Source: Isoetes taiwanensis (lineage: Eukaryota; Streptophyta; Lycopodiopsida; Isoetales; Isoetaceae). Taken from it: a DNA stretch of 64,000 bases. Positions 45,531 to 57,545 of the stretch are shown in pieces (position 1 is the first letter of the stretch; every line of letters starts with the position of its first letter). The position numbers were made by a program, and so were the translations under genes. The DNA lies in contig JAJEKV010000031.1 in the NCBI GenBank assembly GCA_021234155.1, positions 12,450,928 through 12,514,927 of the forward strand. Direction: 5' to 3'. The notes under the pieces were generated by a model. The model made no database searches, had not been told where the DNA came from, and was given only the letters and a program-made list of their open reading frames with translations.

Positions 45531-46492
45531 GCATTGTTTTAATATTACCCAAGTGTTCTCGTGGATTAACATCAACTTTTTGGTGCATCTTGCACATACA
45601 TTAAAGGGGACAATCTCGAAATATATTGTTTTAGAATCATTGGGCACAAAAAATGTCCCAATTATTTGCAACTTATAGTAAACTTCATGATCTACTATTA
45701 AGATTATGATTGTCGAATGTATTAAACTAAGACAACACTGATCAACTATAGAGGGCTTGTCTTAGATGCTTGTAGAAGGTATGCTCATAATTCCTTGAAA
45801 TATAAGATTTTGTAGCATTTAATTTACATCATGGAATGCAGAATATCTATTGAAGTTTATGAATAAGCACTATGAATAACTATCCTTTTGGTTGGGAATT
45901 ATAAATAACCACCATGCAAATTAGATTGGTACGGAAACCCATGCTATGAACCATAATCTATTTTGAGTAGACAATTCTGCAATAGAAAACCAGCATGAAT
46001 AACCACTAGATATTTATATTGGTAGTAAAAACCACCTTATGAACTACATTAATTTTAATAAATGATGCTACAAAAGAAAACCAATGTGGTCGACTTTTAA
46101 TAGACAATTTCGGCAATAGAAAACTAACATGAATAACCACCAGGTACTTAAATTGGCAGTGAAAAGCACCTTGCAAACTACACTAATTTTAGTAAACCAT
46201 ACGACAAAAGAAAACCAATGTAGAAATTCATCGTCTAGCATTGAAAAACCATACCATACACCATTACCAACTCAATAACCCATGTTGTATCAATAAACTA
46301 ACAAGAAAACCATGCTAGAAACCATTATCAATTTAAATAAACCATGTTGCAACAAAAACCAACATGAAAAACCACATCCTACTTATAAAAACCACTATAA
46401 TGTGTGGTTTCTATTAATATTATTATTTTTTGCATAAGTAACCACATGTATAGTGGTTCCTTAGTGGTTAATTATGGCAGTTAAATTTTAGG
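45531..46492. repeat. AT-rich DNA ending in the right arm of the long inverted repeat (45,950-46,503)
   Basis: From about 45,950 the sequence is the reverse complement of 32,912-33,395, with recurring AAAACCA/AACCATG phrases, closing with ACCACATGTATAGTGGTTCC and TTAAATTTTAGGATGCCTTG. The last bases overlap the start of the transposase exon at 46,493, behind a good acceptor (TAAATTTTAG). Confidence 0.7.
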
Positions 46493-48652
46493 ATGCCTTG
46501 TGGTAGGAAAGTGAAATGGGAGTACATTGACTATGAAAAAGACAACGTCTCGAGTTCTGGTAGGAGACTGACTCATCAGTACAATGAGACAGAACCCAAG
46601 GAGCTTCTGGATAAACCGAAAGAGCGTCTAAAAATCTTTCCACTGCATAATTTCAGGTACCAATGGCAGGCAAAATAGTTTAAGGAGCTTCTGGAGAATC
46701 TCCCAGCCAGTGTTGTCAGGTACGTTAAGTACGGTACGGGTATTATACGTACTTAACGTACTAATACTGTATGCATACCTTTCATTTAAAAAGTACTTTA
46801 AATACGTTTTTTAGAATTATAAAATACTTATTAAATACGTAAAATACGTACTTTACGTATAGTATGTTAAATACTTCGTGTAATTTTTTAAAACTATAAA
46901 TTCTTGTATTGCATTTAAAATAGTTGCAATAACAACTAATATGAAGAACTTCAAGTTTTAAATAATTGAACCAAAATATATTACTCTAGAAAATTAAGTA
47001 TTTCTCAAAACTTTGAAATCGAAATATGTCTATTTGAGAGTTATATCTTCTCATAGTTCTAGTTTTACTTCCACCACAAAATAAAAACCATAAAGAGTTT
47101 TACAACAACAATATTTTATAAATGAAATCCACAAATAATCACCCTTCTACTTCGTCCTCTTCATCATCAGACTCTGTTTCTGATGATGATTTCCAAGAAT
47201 GCTCTTCTTCCATAAGCTCATCCTCACTCCCAACCTCTTCTTCTTTAATCATGTCAAGCTCATCTTCATTTGGTAAACCCGCCGCTGAGATTGATCGTGT
47301 CACACGTCTATTACGAGTAGAAATTCTTCTTCGTCTTCGCCTACCTATTCGGCTTGTAGAAAGTCTTTGTGATGAAGATGCTACATCTCTTGTCATACTC
47401 CTTGTCCTTCTTTTCATGCTCATAGTCTCTTGGAAATATGTTTCATAAATCTCTCTATCAATATCATTATCATGGCTAAGGAGGTGGAAGATCAGGAGTC
47501 TTTGTGACATCTATCTCATTTGGATTCACCTACAAACAATCACGCAATAAATTTATATCTAAAATCGATGACCACAAAAATAAGAAGTAAAAAAAACAAT
47601 ACCTGCACATTTTATAGGTCTAATGTCATTTGCACTTTTTTTTTATAAAGTACGTATCATACGTACTTTACGTATTAATACGTTAAGTACGGTATTAATA
47701 AAACAAGAGCTCAATTTGACCTGTCAACTTATAGGTATAGTACGTATAGTACTGTGAGGAAGGTACGGGACGTACGTAAACATAAAATACGGGTACGTAA
47801 ACAACACTGCTCCCAGCAGATGCATGTCTCTCGGTGGTGGATTTTGCAGAGAACTATACATTCAAGGAACAAGAGGAGGTGCAGTCGATGCGCTGGGTCA
47901 ATAACCAGATTACCATTTTGGTTCAAATAACATATCAGTATGACTCAGTGGCAGATGAGATTATCAAGGAAACACATTACTATGTATCAGATGATAGGGA
48001 ACACGATACTTTGTTCGTGCAACACTGCTTCATGAAGCACCACAAATATCTGGAGCAGAAAGGAAGGGTTCCAAACAGACATTATGTGTTTTCAGATGGT
48101 GCAGCATCTCAATTCAAGGCTTCTAGACCATTTTACTTTGTGGCTAGGTACACAAACGACACTGATGTCTATATGATGTGGAATTTTTTTGGTTCTAACC
48201 ACGGGAAAGGTGAACACGATGGCAAAGCTGCTGAGTTGAAGAGATGGTTAAGACAACTGCAATTAAAATACAACAGCATAAAATTGGGTAATGCTCATGA
48301 AGTGGTAGAAGTTGCCGAAGAGATGTTTACTTGTGGAACATCCGAGTGGATGAACACATCTGAAACCAGTAAGAGGAAGAATATAAAAAGGTTCTTTTGG
48401 GAAGTCAAGGTGGAGGATATAGATAGAAAGAAAGCATGGGGTGCAGAAAGGATTTTGGACACTAGGCAGATCCATTGTGTACATGCATTCAATCCTGAAT
48501 CTCCTGTGCAGTTGCACACGAGGGAACTTTCATGCTTCTGCAGCTACTGCTTGGATGGCATGTGGGACAGTTGTGTGAACAAGCACTACGTTGATGATTG
48601 GAAACTTCAAGTTATTGTACCATCCTCCAATGTGCATGCTGACATTGAGGAT
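46493..48652 (+). pseudogene. Catalytic exon(s) of the DFAEN-type transposase, interrupted by a hAT element
   Basis: The left part (46,493-46,707) encodes CGRKVKWEYIDYEKDN and FPLHNFRYQWQAK, an in-frame TAG at 46,677-46,679, and FKELLENLP. After the hAT insertion the frame resumes at 47,818 with DACLSVVDFAENYTF, later YVSDDREHDTLFVQHCF, YVFSDGAASQFKASRPFYFV, MMWNFFGSNHGKGEHDG and RELSCFCSYCLDGMW. Asp residues at 47,840-47,842 (DFAEN), 48,095-48,097 (SDG) and 48,218-48,220 (HDG) stand where an RNase H-like triad would be expected; that is inference. The frame ends at 48,664 because the LTR retrotransposon at 48,653 cuts off the C-terminus. Removing the hAT and one target copy restores the frame exactly, and the TAG replaces what is probably CAG (Gln). 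Dead by three independent lesions. Confidence 0.75.
46708..47809. mobile_element. hAT-family DNA element (1,102 bp) with perfect 8-bp target-site duplication
   Basis: The ends are CAGTGTTGTCAGGTACG (left) and its partner CAGTGTTGTTTACGTACC read on the opposite strand (right). CTCCCAGC stands on both sides (46,700-46,707 and 47,810-47,817), the 8-bp signature of hAT transposition. Both subterminal regions are dense in TACGTA/GTACG motifs, the expected transposase-binding layout. Inside, a minus-strand frame (47,510-47,139) encodes a basic SRIGRRRRRRISTRNRRV stretch and an acidic Ser/Glu tail, possibly the C-terminal tail of a former transposase. There is no dimerisation domain, so it is non-autonomous. 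Confidence 0.9.
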
Positions 48653-50129
48653 CGTAAAGGGTAGTACCCTAGGGTACGACCTTGTGAACCATTATATTGC
48701 ACATGTTAAAGCAACATGTGAATATAATCCCTTTTTGCCACGTGGCAATGACCCATTGACCAAAAGGGACCAGCCCTAAATTCGTGGGGATAAAGGGGCA
48801 TAAACCCTAAAAGGGAAACCCTTTCAGTTCTCATCCCCTGAGTCTCAGATTGGAGCAGCAGAGGATGCATTTCCGCCTGAACGGGAGCATAGAAGTCGGA
48901 TCTCCCAGGTTGCAGCTCGATCCAAGATCAGCAGACTCGAGATCAGCAGTATGGACGCTTTCAGAGGAGTGGGAGCCAGCCAAGATGCGGGTGGGTGGTT
49001 GATTCAATAGGTAGATCCAAGTTATCAGGCCTCTTTCAGTAGGTTTAGCATCCATTCTTATCTATAGGCGACCCCTACAGCCTAAGAATGATAGACACTA
49101 ACAAAGGAACCTAATCATGTATGATTAGGTAGATTAGAATAGATGTATTCTATTATTTTCAGTTCTGTTGTGACGATGTTTTGACATTCTATGCGCCACT
49201 CTTGTGTATTGGGAAGGGGGGTAGAGACCCAGAGCCCAAGTAGTTGTATGATCCTAGTTTTAGCCCATTAATTCCCAATTAACGCGGCTCAGGCATAAGA
49301 GCCCGCCGGGCCGTGGGTGTGAGCTAGACCGGGCCGACAAGGGAGAGCTTGTCTAATCCGCGGTTGATCGGCCGGGCGGCGGAACGACGGCCGGGAACGC
49401 TGTGAGCTAGGCCATAATACCCCGGCATCGCGTGAGGCGTGGTATGGGCTCACACTCGTGGGGTGATGCGTCACCTTCCAAAGGAGTTGAAGTCGAATAC
49501 AGCGGTGGCTCTCTAGCTCGCGTGATTGGCATGAACCTCCTGGAGGGGAGTGATCTCCTCCCTCGCCTCATCGGGACCGGGAGATGCAACCCGGTAGTAG
49601 TAGCCCCTCCGGCTATTCACCCGGCGAGTTACTTGGTCAGGCTCCAATACTTTTTCAGCCTATCGCAAAGTATGCACGGGGAGGGGCGGATGGAGTGGAC
49701 TACCCAATCCACCATGTTCCTATGCCAGCCAAATCCATTTGCCATGAATTGTCTGCATTGCTATCATCCGAGACCCCAAGCCGCCGATCTTTCCCCATGA
49801 GTCCGAGCCCGGTAGGATTTCCCCATGTTATGTTGATGTACCGATGTGTTGTTGCAGCCCATCGCGGATATGGTGGACCACCCTTCGAGGTGGGTATGTT
49901 ATTGTTGATTGATGTCATGTGCTCATGTTTTGTTTACGCTTCCGCAGCCTAGGTCGATCCAGGGAGACGGGATGAATGACACGCCCATTCTTCCCTCGCC
50001 GGGTTCTTGGCCACCATCAAGGGCCCGATGTTAGGTGGACGGCCTCATGTCGCCGAAAGCAGATGCCTGGTTTGAGGGATGATCTCCGGTTTGTATACGA
50101 TCGGGGCATCGATATGAGCCGGGGTCTAA
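48653..50129 (+). mobile_element. LTR of a large retrotransposon, copy A (first ~96 bp missing)
   Basis: From CGTAAAGGGTAGTACCC at 48,653 this matches the LTR at 58,252-59,743. It lacks the LTR start (TGTGACG at 58,156 onward), so the junction into the transposase exon is a truncation rather than a clean insertion edge. It contains a long GC-rich middle (49,270-49,600) and ends before the primer site at 50,130. Short frames in it (for example 49,432-49,800) are shared chance frames without motif. Confidence 0.75.
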
Positions 50130-50140
50130 TGGTATCGAGC
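50130..50140 (+). other. Primer-binding site, copy A
   Basis: TGGTATCGAGC matches TGGTATCAGAGC, the complement of the initiator Met tRNA 3' end, apart from one missing A. The same variant recurs at 59,744-59,754. This fixes the LTR/internal boundary. Confidence 0.7.
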
Positions 50141-50387
50141 TCGATCTTGGCAGACCAGGATCGAAAGCACTCCACCAAAACCCTATAGGAACTAACTCAT
50201 CTAGACATTCAGTCTTGGAGGTAAAAGCCCAAGCACAAACCTCGAGTAGCGGGAAAAATGTTTCTTCGGGGTAGAGTTAGTAATTATCTAGGATTAGGAT
50301 AATTAGAGAACATAGGTAAGATAGAACAAAATGCATCTAAAAAGCACTTAAGAGAGCCTACTAAATTTCAAGCACTTTAGGCCAATG

Positions 50388-50454
50388 ACTCCAAGAGTGC
50401 GCCAGAGCATGTTAGGTTCAGAACCTAATGGCCCTCTCACAAGACTCTTAGAGT
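50388..50454 (+). repeat. Two-tier hairpin A1
   Basis: Outer stem ACTCCAAGAGT with ACTCTTAGAGT (10 of 11 paired), inner stem TTAGGTTC-A-GAACCTAA (50,412-50,428, perfect). GTGCGCCAGAGCA lies between the tiers. Counterpart B1 at 60,001-60,066. Confidence 0.85.
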
Positions 50455-50600
50455 AGTCACCCCATACCTAACCCTAGAACTTGGCCTTAGGAACTCCAAA
50501 TGATAAAATAAAAGATGAAATCCCAATTAAAAAAGCTCGAAATAGCTAGAATTATATGTTAAAACATCAAAAACATTATACAAGTCACTTTTGAACAATG

Positions 50601-50667
50601 CCTCCAAGAGTGCGCCAGAGTATAGTTAGGCCCCGACCTAACCCCCTCCTCGCCAGACTCTTAGAGT
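50601..50667 (+). repeat. Two-tier hairpin A2
   Basis: CCTCCAAGAGTGCGCCAGAG on the left, GACTCTTAGAGTC on the right, inner TTAGG/CCTAA. An additional outer arm GTCACTTTT (50,584-50,592) pairs with AAAAGTGAC (50,675-50,683), extending the structure. Counterpart B2 at 60,215-60,278. Confidence 0.8.
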
Positions 50668-50814
50668 CATCCCTAAAAGTGACCTCAAAAAATTGATCAT
50701 AACTTACTCAAATGGTAAAGGTAATAATAGAATCTTGTTTATAATGATTAAATTAGTGGGAAACGCATGTTAAATTGTGTAAATTGGATAAGTTTAGAGC
50801 GGAAAGGGACAACA

Positions 50815-50882
50815 CCTCTAAGGGTGCGCCAGGGCATAGTTAGGTCTGGACCTAATACCCTCCTCGCGCATGCTTAGAGGGG
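50815..50882 (+). repeat. Two-tier hairpin A3
   Basis: CCTCTAAG pairs perfectly with CTTAGAGG; inner stem TTAGGTC-TG-GACCTAA is perfect. The outer stem sequence differs from A1/A2/A4 on both arms together (compensating change). Counterpart B3 at 60,422-60,489. Confidence 0.85.
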
Positions 50883-51210
50883 TTCGAGAGAAAATAGTTG
50901 AAGAAGACCTAGCTTCGATTCGAGATATGGAGGATTTCATCAACAAACCAAGAAATTAAGCAAGGTGAGATGGAGGTCGCGGCAACACTTGAAGACTCAT
51001 TGGCGTGCACGCCCACGCAAAAGACACCGAGAGACATGAGACCGGTGAAGTACATCAAGAGGACGGATAAATAGAACACAAGTCGCTTTTTTGTAACTAA
51101 CAGGTTTATATGTGATGTATGAAAATTCGAATAATAAAGATATATAGTCGCTTAAAAATGTGTATTCAAAGAGGTACAATATCCGGAGCAAATGCGATAT
51201 TTTGACCAAC

Positions 51211-51277
51211 GACTCCAAGAGTGCGCCAGAGCATAGTTAGGTCCCAACCTAATCCCTCCTCACAAGACTCTTAGAGT
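51211..51277 (+). repeat. Two-tier hairpin A4
   Basis: GACTCCAAGAGT with ACTCTTAGAGTC, inner TTAGGT-CCCA-ACCTAA. Counterpart B4 at 60,817-60,885. Confidence 0.85.
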
Positions 51278-51421
51278 CATCCAACCAAATCGGGGCCTTG
51301 ATTAGCCCTACTTGCTCCAAACGTAGTAATAAACAAAGAAACTTGCATTTAGGAAGAAAACTAATAGGAATTTACCCTTCCCAAATGATTCTTGGCATCC
51401 ATTAGGCAGAGATAGGCCAAT

Positions 51422-51483
51422 GACTCCAAGAGCGCCAGAGGCCACTTAGGTCCCAAACTAACACCCCTCAAGACTCTTAGAGG
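51422..51483 (+). repeat. Two-tier hairpin A5 (worn)
   Basis: GACTCCAAGAGCGCCAGAGG on the left and CAAGACTCTTAGAGG on the right; the inner stem is weakened (TTAGGTCCCAAACTAA). Counterpart B5 at 61,031-61,095 keeps the inner stem intact. Confidence 0.75.
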
Positions 51484-54400
51484 GCCCGATTTTTCAAACC
51501 CCATAACTTGAGCTACGTGAGCTCCAAATCGCTTGAAATTTGTTGCAATAGGACCGTTAGACAGCCTAGAATCCATTTATGACCTCAAATTAGGCTAGAA
51601 ATGTCAAACCCCAGCTCAAAATGACCAAAATTGCTTAAACCCTTGAATTGTTTTTCCAAACCGTGGTTTGTTTGTAAATAGAAGCATACCCCAAGAGGTA
51701 CCTCACAAGTATTACCTCGGCCCAAAGCTGATGCCTTACTCCAAGGTAGAAGTGCCCAAGAACACCCCTTTGTTATAGTCATCAACCTCAAAGATAGCAA
51801 CCAAGTCCAACTGTTGGTACATCACCTCTCGCCATGCCAAAGGCATAAACCTTGACCTAATTTTGTGCCCTTCTAATAGAGTTTGACCTATACATCCGCC
51901 ACATTGACACTCCCCTATTGCCGTGATACCTAGAAAGGAGCTAGAGTCTAGAGCTGCCCAAGTCACTCCATGTGTAGAGATTGGACTCCCCAAACCAACT
52001 TTGCTAGGACCTTAGAGTATGCCTCAAACATCATGGAGGTTTTGCAAAACAACCCTCACGTCATACCATACCACACGTCCTAATGTCCATAAACTTGGAG
52101 ATTATAGACATGTCTCCAGTAATGTTGCTCGAGCCATCTTGCTTGCTTATAGAGCCCAAAATGTTGTAGGAGAGCCCTTCAAGTAGACCCTTATCTACTC
52201 TAGTATATACGAGCGTTACTTTCGAAGGACGGGGCCAGAGCCACAGAAGAGCTAGAGGCGCAACTCCTTGAAGACATCAAGGTCCCAGCCGATGTGCAGA
52301 CAAGATAAGGAGAGGAGACCGAAAAGGCAGACCCAAGAGAGGGAAGCACAACGACAAACACCTCAACCGACAAAAGAGTAGAACAGGACACCACCGGCCT
52401 ATCATCAATCTTCATCAAATGAGAAGAATATTCGGTAACCAACCCCATCAAGAATCTTCTAGATGTCAACCTCCCGGCTACCACGTCCACGAGCTCACAT
52501 CAGAAAGACGATCTCGACGCCCTCACCAGCTCGACGCACATGAGTTTCAAATAGAAGAACGCAAGGCAGCAAAATACACTTAGACAAAGAATGTCAATGC
52601 TAGCATCACGAAGCTAGGGCGAGAGGGCATAATCTTCCGCCGAGGAGAGAAGGCATGGCTAATAATGTGAGCCGTATAGAAAGCAAAGGAAGGACGACTT
52701 TACTACGCCAGCCAAGGAGTGCGGAGACTCGAATGGATAGGATCCAAGGGACGGAGGAGACGACCTAGCCGCCAAGGTACAAATCACGAAAGGCAACCGT
52801 AAGAAGCTAGGTAGGTGCAATGGAGATGACCACACTTCCAAGCAATGTGAGAGGCACCCTGAATGAAGCAAAGCCCAATCAAGTGGGGCGACTCGTGAAT
52901 TCAACCTACGGAGGAATGACAACGCCTGCCTACTGACCACGATCTCAGAGCTTCGAAGACATTCAAGAACGTCCGACCGCAAATGCCGTGTGATCAACCC
53001 ATCAATGGCATCGCGCGACATCGGCAACCTTGCAACGCAGACACCGCGATACGTGGACGCGTTGAGCGGTCACCGCGATTCCTTACGGGCGGACATACAC
53101 ATTAAGGAGGAGCATCTTTTTCAAGGGATCACATCGACGAACACTCTTCGCGAACTTGGGGTGACGAAGCTCGGATCAGACATGAAGCTCAAAAATAGTA
53201 GCAAAGATCTCAAGGAATCTCTGAGTCAACCGTAACTAAGAAGATGTAGCAAAACCGAAGGATCAAACGCGATAGGAGCAGGGGAAACCCTAAAGGAGTG
53301 TAAACATTTAAGTAGATCTTCAGAAGTTGTTTTGAAAAAGTGGATGAATTAAAATCCCAATGTAAATGCGATATGTCTATTGTATATCTCAAAGTGCTCA
53401 CAGATATAGTGTAGAAACATGAGTTTAAAGTCATGTTTTACGGATTTAGCGCTTTAGATCGAAAAGCTCCTTCACTTCGACTACCAAATGAGGAAGCAAG
53501 GAAGCACAACTATAGCCCAAGATCAAAATGGAAGAGCAAGTACGAGGGAGAAACCACCAGAGCCCAAGCAAACCTTCGACTTCAAACACTTCTGAAGTGC
53601 CCTCAAGTAGAAGACCGCCGGCCCACCCAATGTCGTAATAAGAGACAACACCGGTCATGTCAAGATCATCGCCGCCGCACTGTGACATCGCCGTGGCGCA
53701 CCACTACCTTCTTGTGGCAGCGGCAACACTTGACTAACTTATGACACGAAAGTGGCCTCAACAATAGAAGGAGGAACGAATCGACATCAACGAGCCAACT
53801 AGGAAGGCAACATCTCGACAACCATAATTCCACCTTGTGGTAATATAGGGTGATGCGCTATGACACGCGGTATTAGATGGAGAGGCACTTACGAAAAGGC
53901 AACCGCGACGCAGGGAGATATGCCTTCAACAACTAGGTGATGGCTTCACGTATCCTACCAAGAATTAGAAAAAAAAGAAGCCGATCAGATCTCCGACATG
54001 AGGGACATCAAACGCCCAAGGTAGAAGCACTCGACACCTTAACGACAAGGATATAAACAAGCACCTTCGCAAAAAGAGAGTTCAAGATAATAGCCGTGCT
54101 ATTCAACGACAAGACTATATCTAAGGCGTGTACTTCTTCAATTCAAGGGTCAAGTCAGCGAAATATAAGGATCCATCACCCGGAACAATATAGCCAGCAG
54201 GGGAGAGAGCCATGAAGCTTTACTTGACGAGAGAGACCGACATGCATAGAGGGACAAAGGTCGAGGAACTGAAAGTCGGAGAAGTGTTAGCAACCGACTT
54301 CTTCCAAGAGCTTCCTAGAGGCAACAGGGAGGATCAAACCGACGGGCACAATCAAAACCACCGGAGGGTACCTCAAGACAAGAAGACGGTAAGATAGCAC

Positions 54401-54899
54401 CGAGGAACGCGGACAACGCCCAAGCCGTGATCGAGGGGATCAGCAAGGAAGATTGGAAGCTTCGATGGAGAACCAACTAGGTGAGGCAAGGCGCAAAGGC
54501 GAAGCCGATGACTTGCACGCGGACTTGCATGCAACTTGGTGAACCCAAGGATCGACGCATTCAAAGAACAACCGCAGAAGAGAACAACCCGTGAGGAGGA
54601 GTATAGCCAAAGGAAGCGCCAAGACATTTCTCAAGAGACGCCCCAAATAGCTTCAAGTATCATGAAGGGGAAACAATTACAGTACCGAAACGTAATCGGA
54701 GGCGCATTTAAATGTCGAAGCATCAACCACCAGCACACCTTTAGTTAGAATGTGATGCAAAGCGTGTTGTGCCATAGCCGACAAACATCGAGGGCCCAAG
54801 CATATCAACAAGTTACCCCGAGTAACGAGCCGACGCATAAATAGGGAGGATATAGATCGCCAACACCATGCCACCGTGAGGAACACCGATGACATTACC

Positions 54900-57545
54900 A
54901 AGGAGTAGGTGTGCAACCTCGAAACGAGGCACAAGGGGACTTAATAGCTCTATTAATAATTGTAATTATGTAAGCTATATGCTTTGCATGTATAGTTCCC
55001 TTTGTTATTTCTTCCCTCCCATAGCGCAACAAATCAAACGTAAGAGATGTCGCAATTTGGTGGGTGAAGCAATCAACATCTTCAACACTCTTTGGGCAAC
55101 GCGATAACGACAAGAGGACTCGATGTATGAGACGCCGATGGAGTCAAGGAAACAATATCGGATATAGAGTCGCCCTTTAGTCGCCAAGACAAAGAGTTCA
55201 AGATGAAAGATCTTTTTCAACGGGCGCCACCTTCGTGCTTTTGAAAAGTGGCATGGAAGATTTCAAGTGACCAACTACACCATCAAAGACCAGCAAGGAG
55301 AGGCTTCTAAACCAACAAAGTCAACCTCTACATCAAAGGGGAGCCACCGCCAAGGAGACCAAGTATCGAGCAACTCGAAGAACGCACCTTGCAACTTCAA
55401 GCAGTAAAGAGTGGATGAGCTTCTAGCAAGCTCAGGGATCTAAGGCCATGGGGCCTAGTAGATTAAATGTATAGACAAGAACATCCATATTGGGATTAGA
55501 AGGCACTTCCAGATATTCTCGCCGAAAGGATTGCCCCAATATTGAGCTAAGCCGCCAAGGATTGGGAAGGAAACGATAGGAGTGACTAAACTTATACACC
55601 ATTGTTAACGCGACATCCAACGTATTGAAATCACTTGGTGAGATTGATCACCCTCGCTAAGAAGGAATCATTACTAGGATAATTGTTGACCATGTATAAA
55701 TCTAGTACCTCCAAAAGAATAATCCAACCAAAAGAAAAGAAGTAATCTAACAAGTCCGCCAACTTGTTACGATGACATCAATTGATTGGTAGGAATATTC
55801 CAAGAGTTTAAATAACTAAGAAAGGGGAATCTCTAGAATATAAAAGAATAATACATGTAAAGTACATTTAAAATAAGAATTATAGTAATCAATTAGTCTT
55901 TTGAGACAAAAGGAATTGTCATAATGACAAAACCTTGTGGTTTGGAACCGCTCTAACTAAGTGGGTAACTCAGAACTATATTGAAACAAATGATAACATA
56001 ATATATGCATCCATCTTAGATGGTTATATATGTTAGCTAAGGCTAGTAAAGTAATGCGCTAAGTAAGAAGCTTTATAACCTCTTAAGGGGAGAATGAATA
56101 TGACGCTGTGTACAACGCCATTGAAGGGGTGCAGGACCATTTTTTTTCAAGAAAGTGGGAGGGCTCAATCTCGTGGATTGAACGCATCGCATCGAATTGA
56201 GCCGCACCAGAATAGAGTTCACTCCCGCAATGGCCGGGGTTTAATAGAGCGCAAAAATAGATAGATACCTTAGGCTCGGGAGGCCTTCACGCGGCAAGAC
56301 CCGACGTAGTAGCTAACTACACCAATGAAGTGGAGCAAAACTATGGGAGCAATGCAACGACCAAGTCATTTCCAAATTAGTCAACGCCAGCTCAATGGGT
56401 GGATGCGTTCTAGCCTTAGGTAAGGTGTGCGCATGTATTATAAGCTTTAATGTGTCTTATAGATAAGTTAAATATAGATCCTAATAACTGCGATAGAAAT
56501 TGATGTAACGATATGTATCATACTGGAAATAAGTTAAATAACAACGATAATGTGAGTTAGCATGTTAATTAATCCTTCGCGTAGGATGCAATTCCTTCCA
56601 AGGATAGCTATATGACCTCGAGGTCCTTATAAATATAAATAGAAAATAGAATTGGATATACTTAAGCTTTATCTTAGGGATATACTTCCAAGGGTAATGC
56701 AAGACCCAAGGAAGAGAATAAGAAGCACATCTAATTCTTGTGTATGATAACTAAAACCTTCTCTATGTAACAATAGGTCTAAAATCAGGGTTATTGTTTA
56801 AATAATCGCGATCTAAAAGTAATTAAATATTGTAAAGCTTAGAGTAAATATAATTGTACTATCGGAAGTAATGTATCCGATGCTATGATAATGTTAATTC
56901 ATAAATATTACGTTAAGGTAATTATGTTAATCACATGCATTAAAGGGAGCCAACAAAAATTGGCTCAGGCATGTCGATTTGTGTTTAGATTAATTTCATG
57001 TGTAGTTAAGTATAATCCACGATGCAACCTATGAGGTAAGGGTTGCATGCGTTGCTTACCGATGATGAGATTACTACGGTGATCTCTAGGGAGTGGTGTA
57101 ATGTCAATGTAGGCATGATGAGGTGTTTCCGCTTTGGATGAGTGGAAGGTAGATTAGAAAGTCTACTGCTCGTTCCGGAGGTAGACGACCCTCGAGAGAA
57201 AGGAGGTCATTCAGAATGCATTGATAGGAAAAGCACCTCTAGCCCCATATATGCTTTGATAGGGAGGAATCCGGCCTTCACGCCATATATACTGGAAAGG
57301 ACCTATCCTCCACGCTGGGCAACTAGAGTGTAGGCATGAGCGCATATAGGCATATAGGCGTCGCCTCCACGGGCCATAATGGAAGATTCACCCTCTTCCC
57401 ACTGGGAGATTAGCCATGCATCCATGTAGATGTGGGGTGGTCACCATATAACCAAAATTTTATTAATAATTAAAATGGTTATAACGTAGTGACGACACCA
57501 GGGCCAATAGAGCCTCCGAGGGCTTAGGAGGTCGAGGTTATTTAA
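54900..57545. other. Gene-free part of the retrotransposon internal region
   Basis: AT-rich with short frames only (for example 57,142-57,333, no motif). An imperfect T-run and GC-content step near 56,135-56,160 might mark an old internal junction, but I see no target duplication. Confidence 0.4.

Noticed and set aside
47122-47448. Plus-strand Ser-rich frame of 108 codons inside the hAT element
   Set aside because: Antisense of the acidic/basic tail frame; composed of TCTTCA-type repeats.
49432-49952. 122-codon frames in the LTR as proteins
   Set aside because: They lie in the LTR, are broken in the other LTR copy by short indels and have no recognisable domain.
50388-51483. CRISPR-like array from the repeated hairpins
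   Set aside because: Units are unevenly spaced (about 150-400 bp), individually diverged, and repeated with the retroelement; no cas genes and a plant context.
52200-52490. 96-codon minus frame almost identical in both retrotransposon copies (also 61,812-62,102)
   Set aside because: Identity reflects the recent duplication of the whole element; there is no motif, and both strands are equally conserved.
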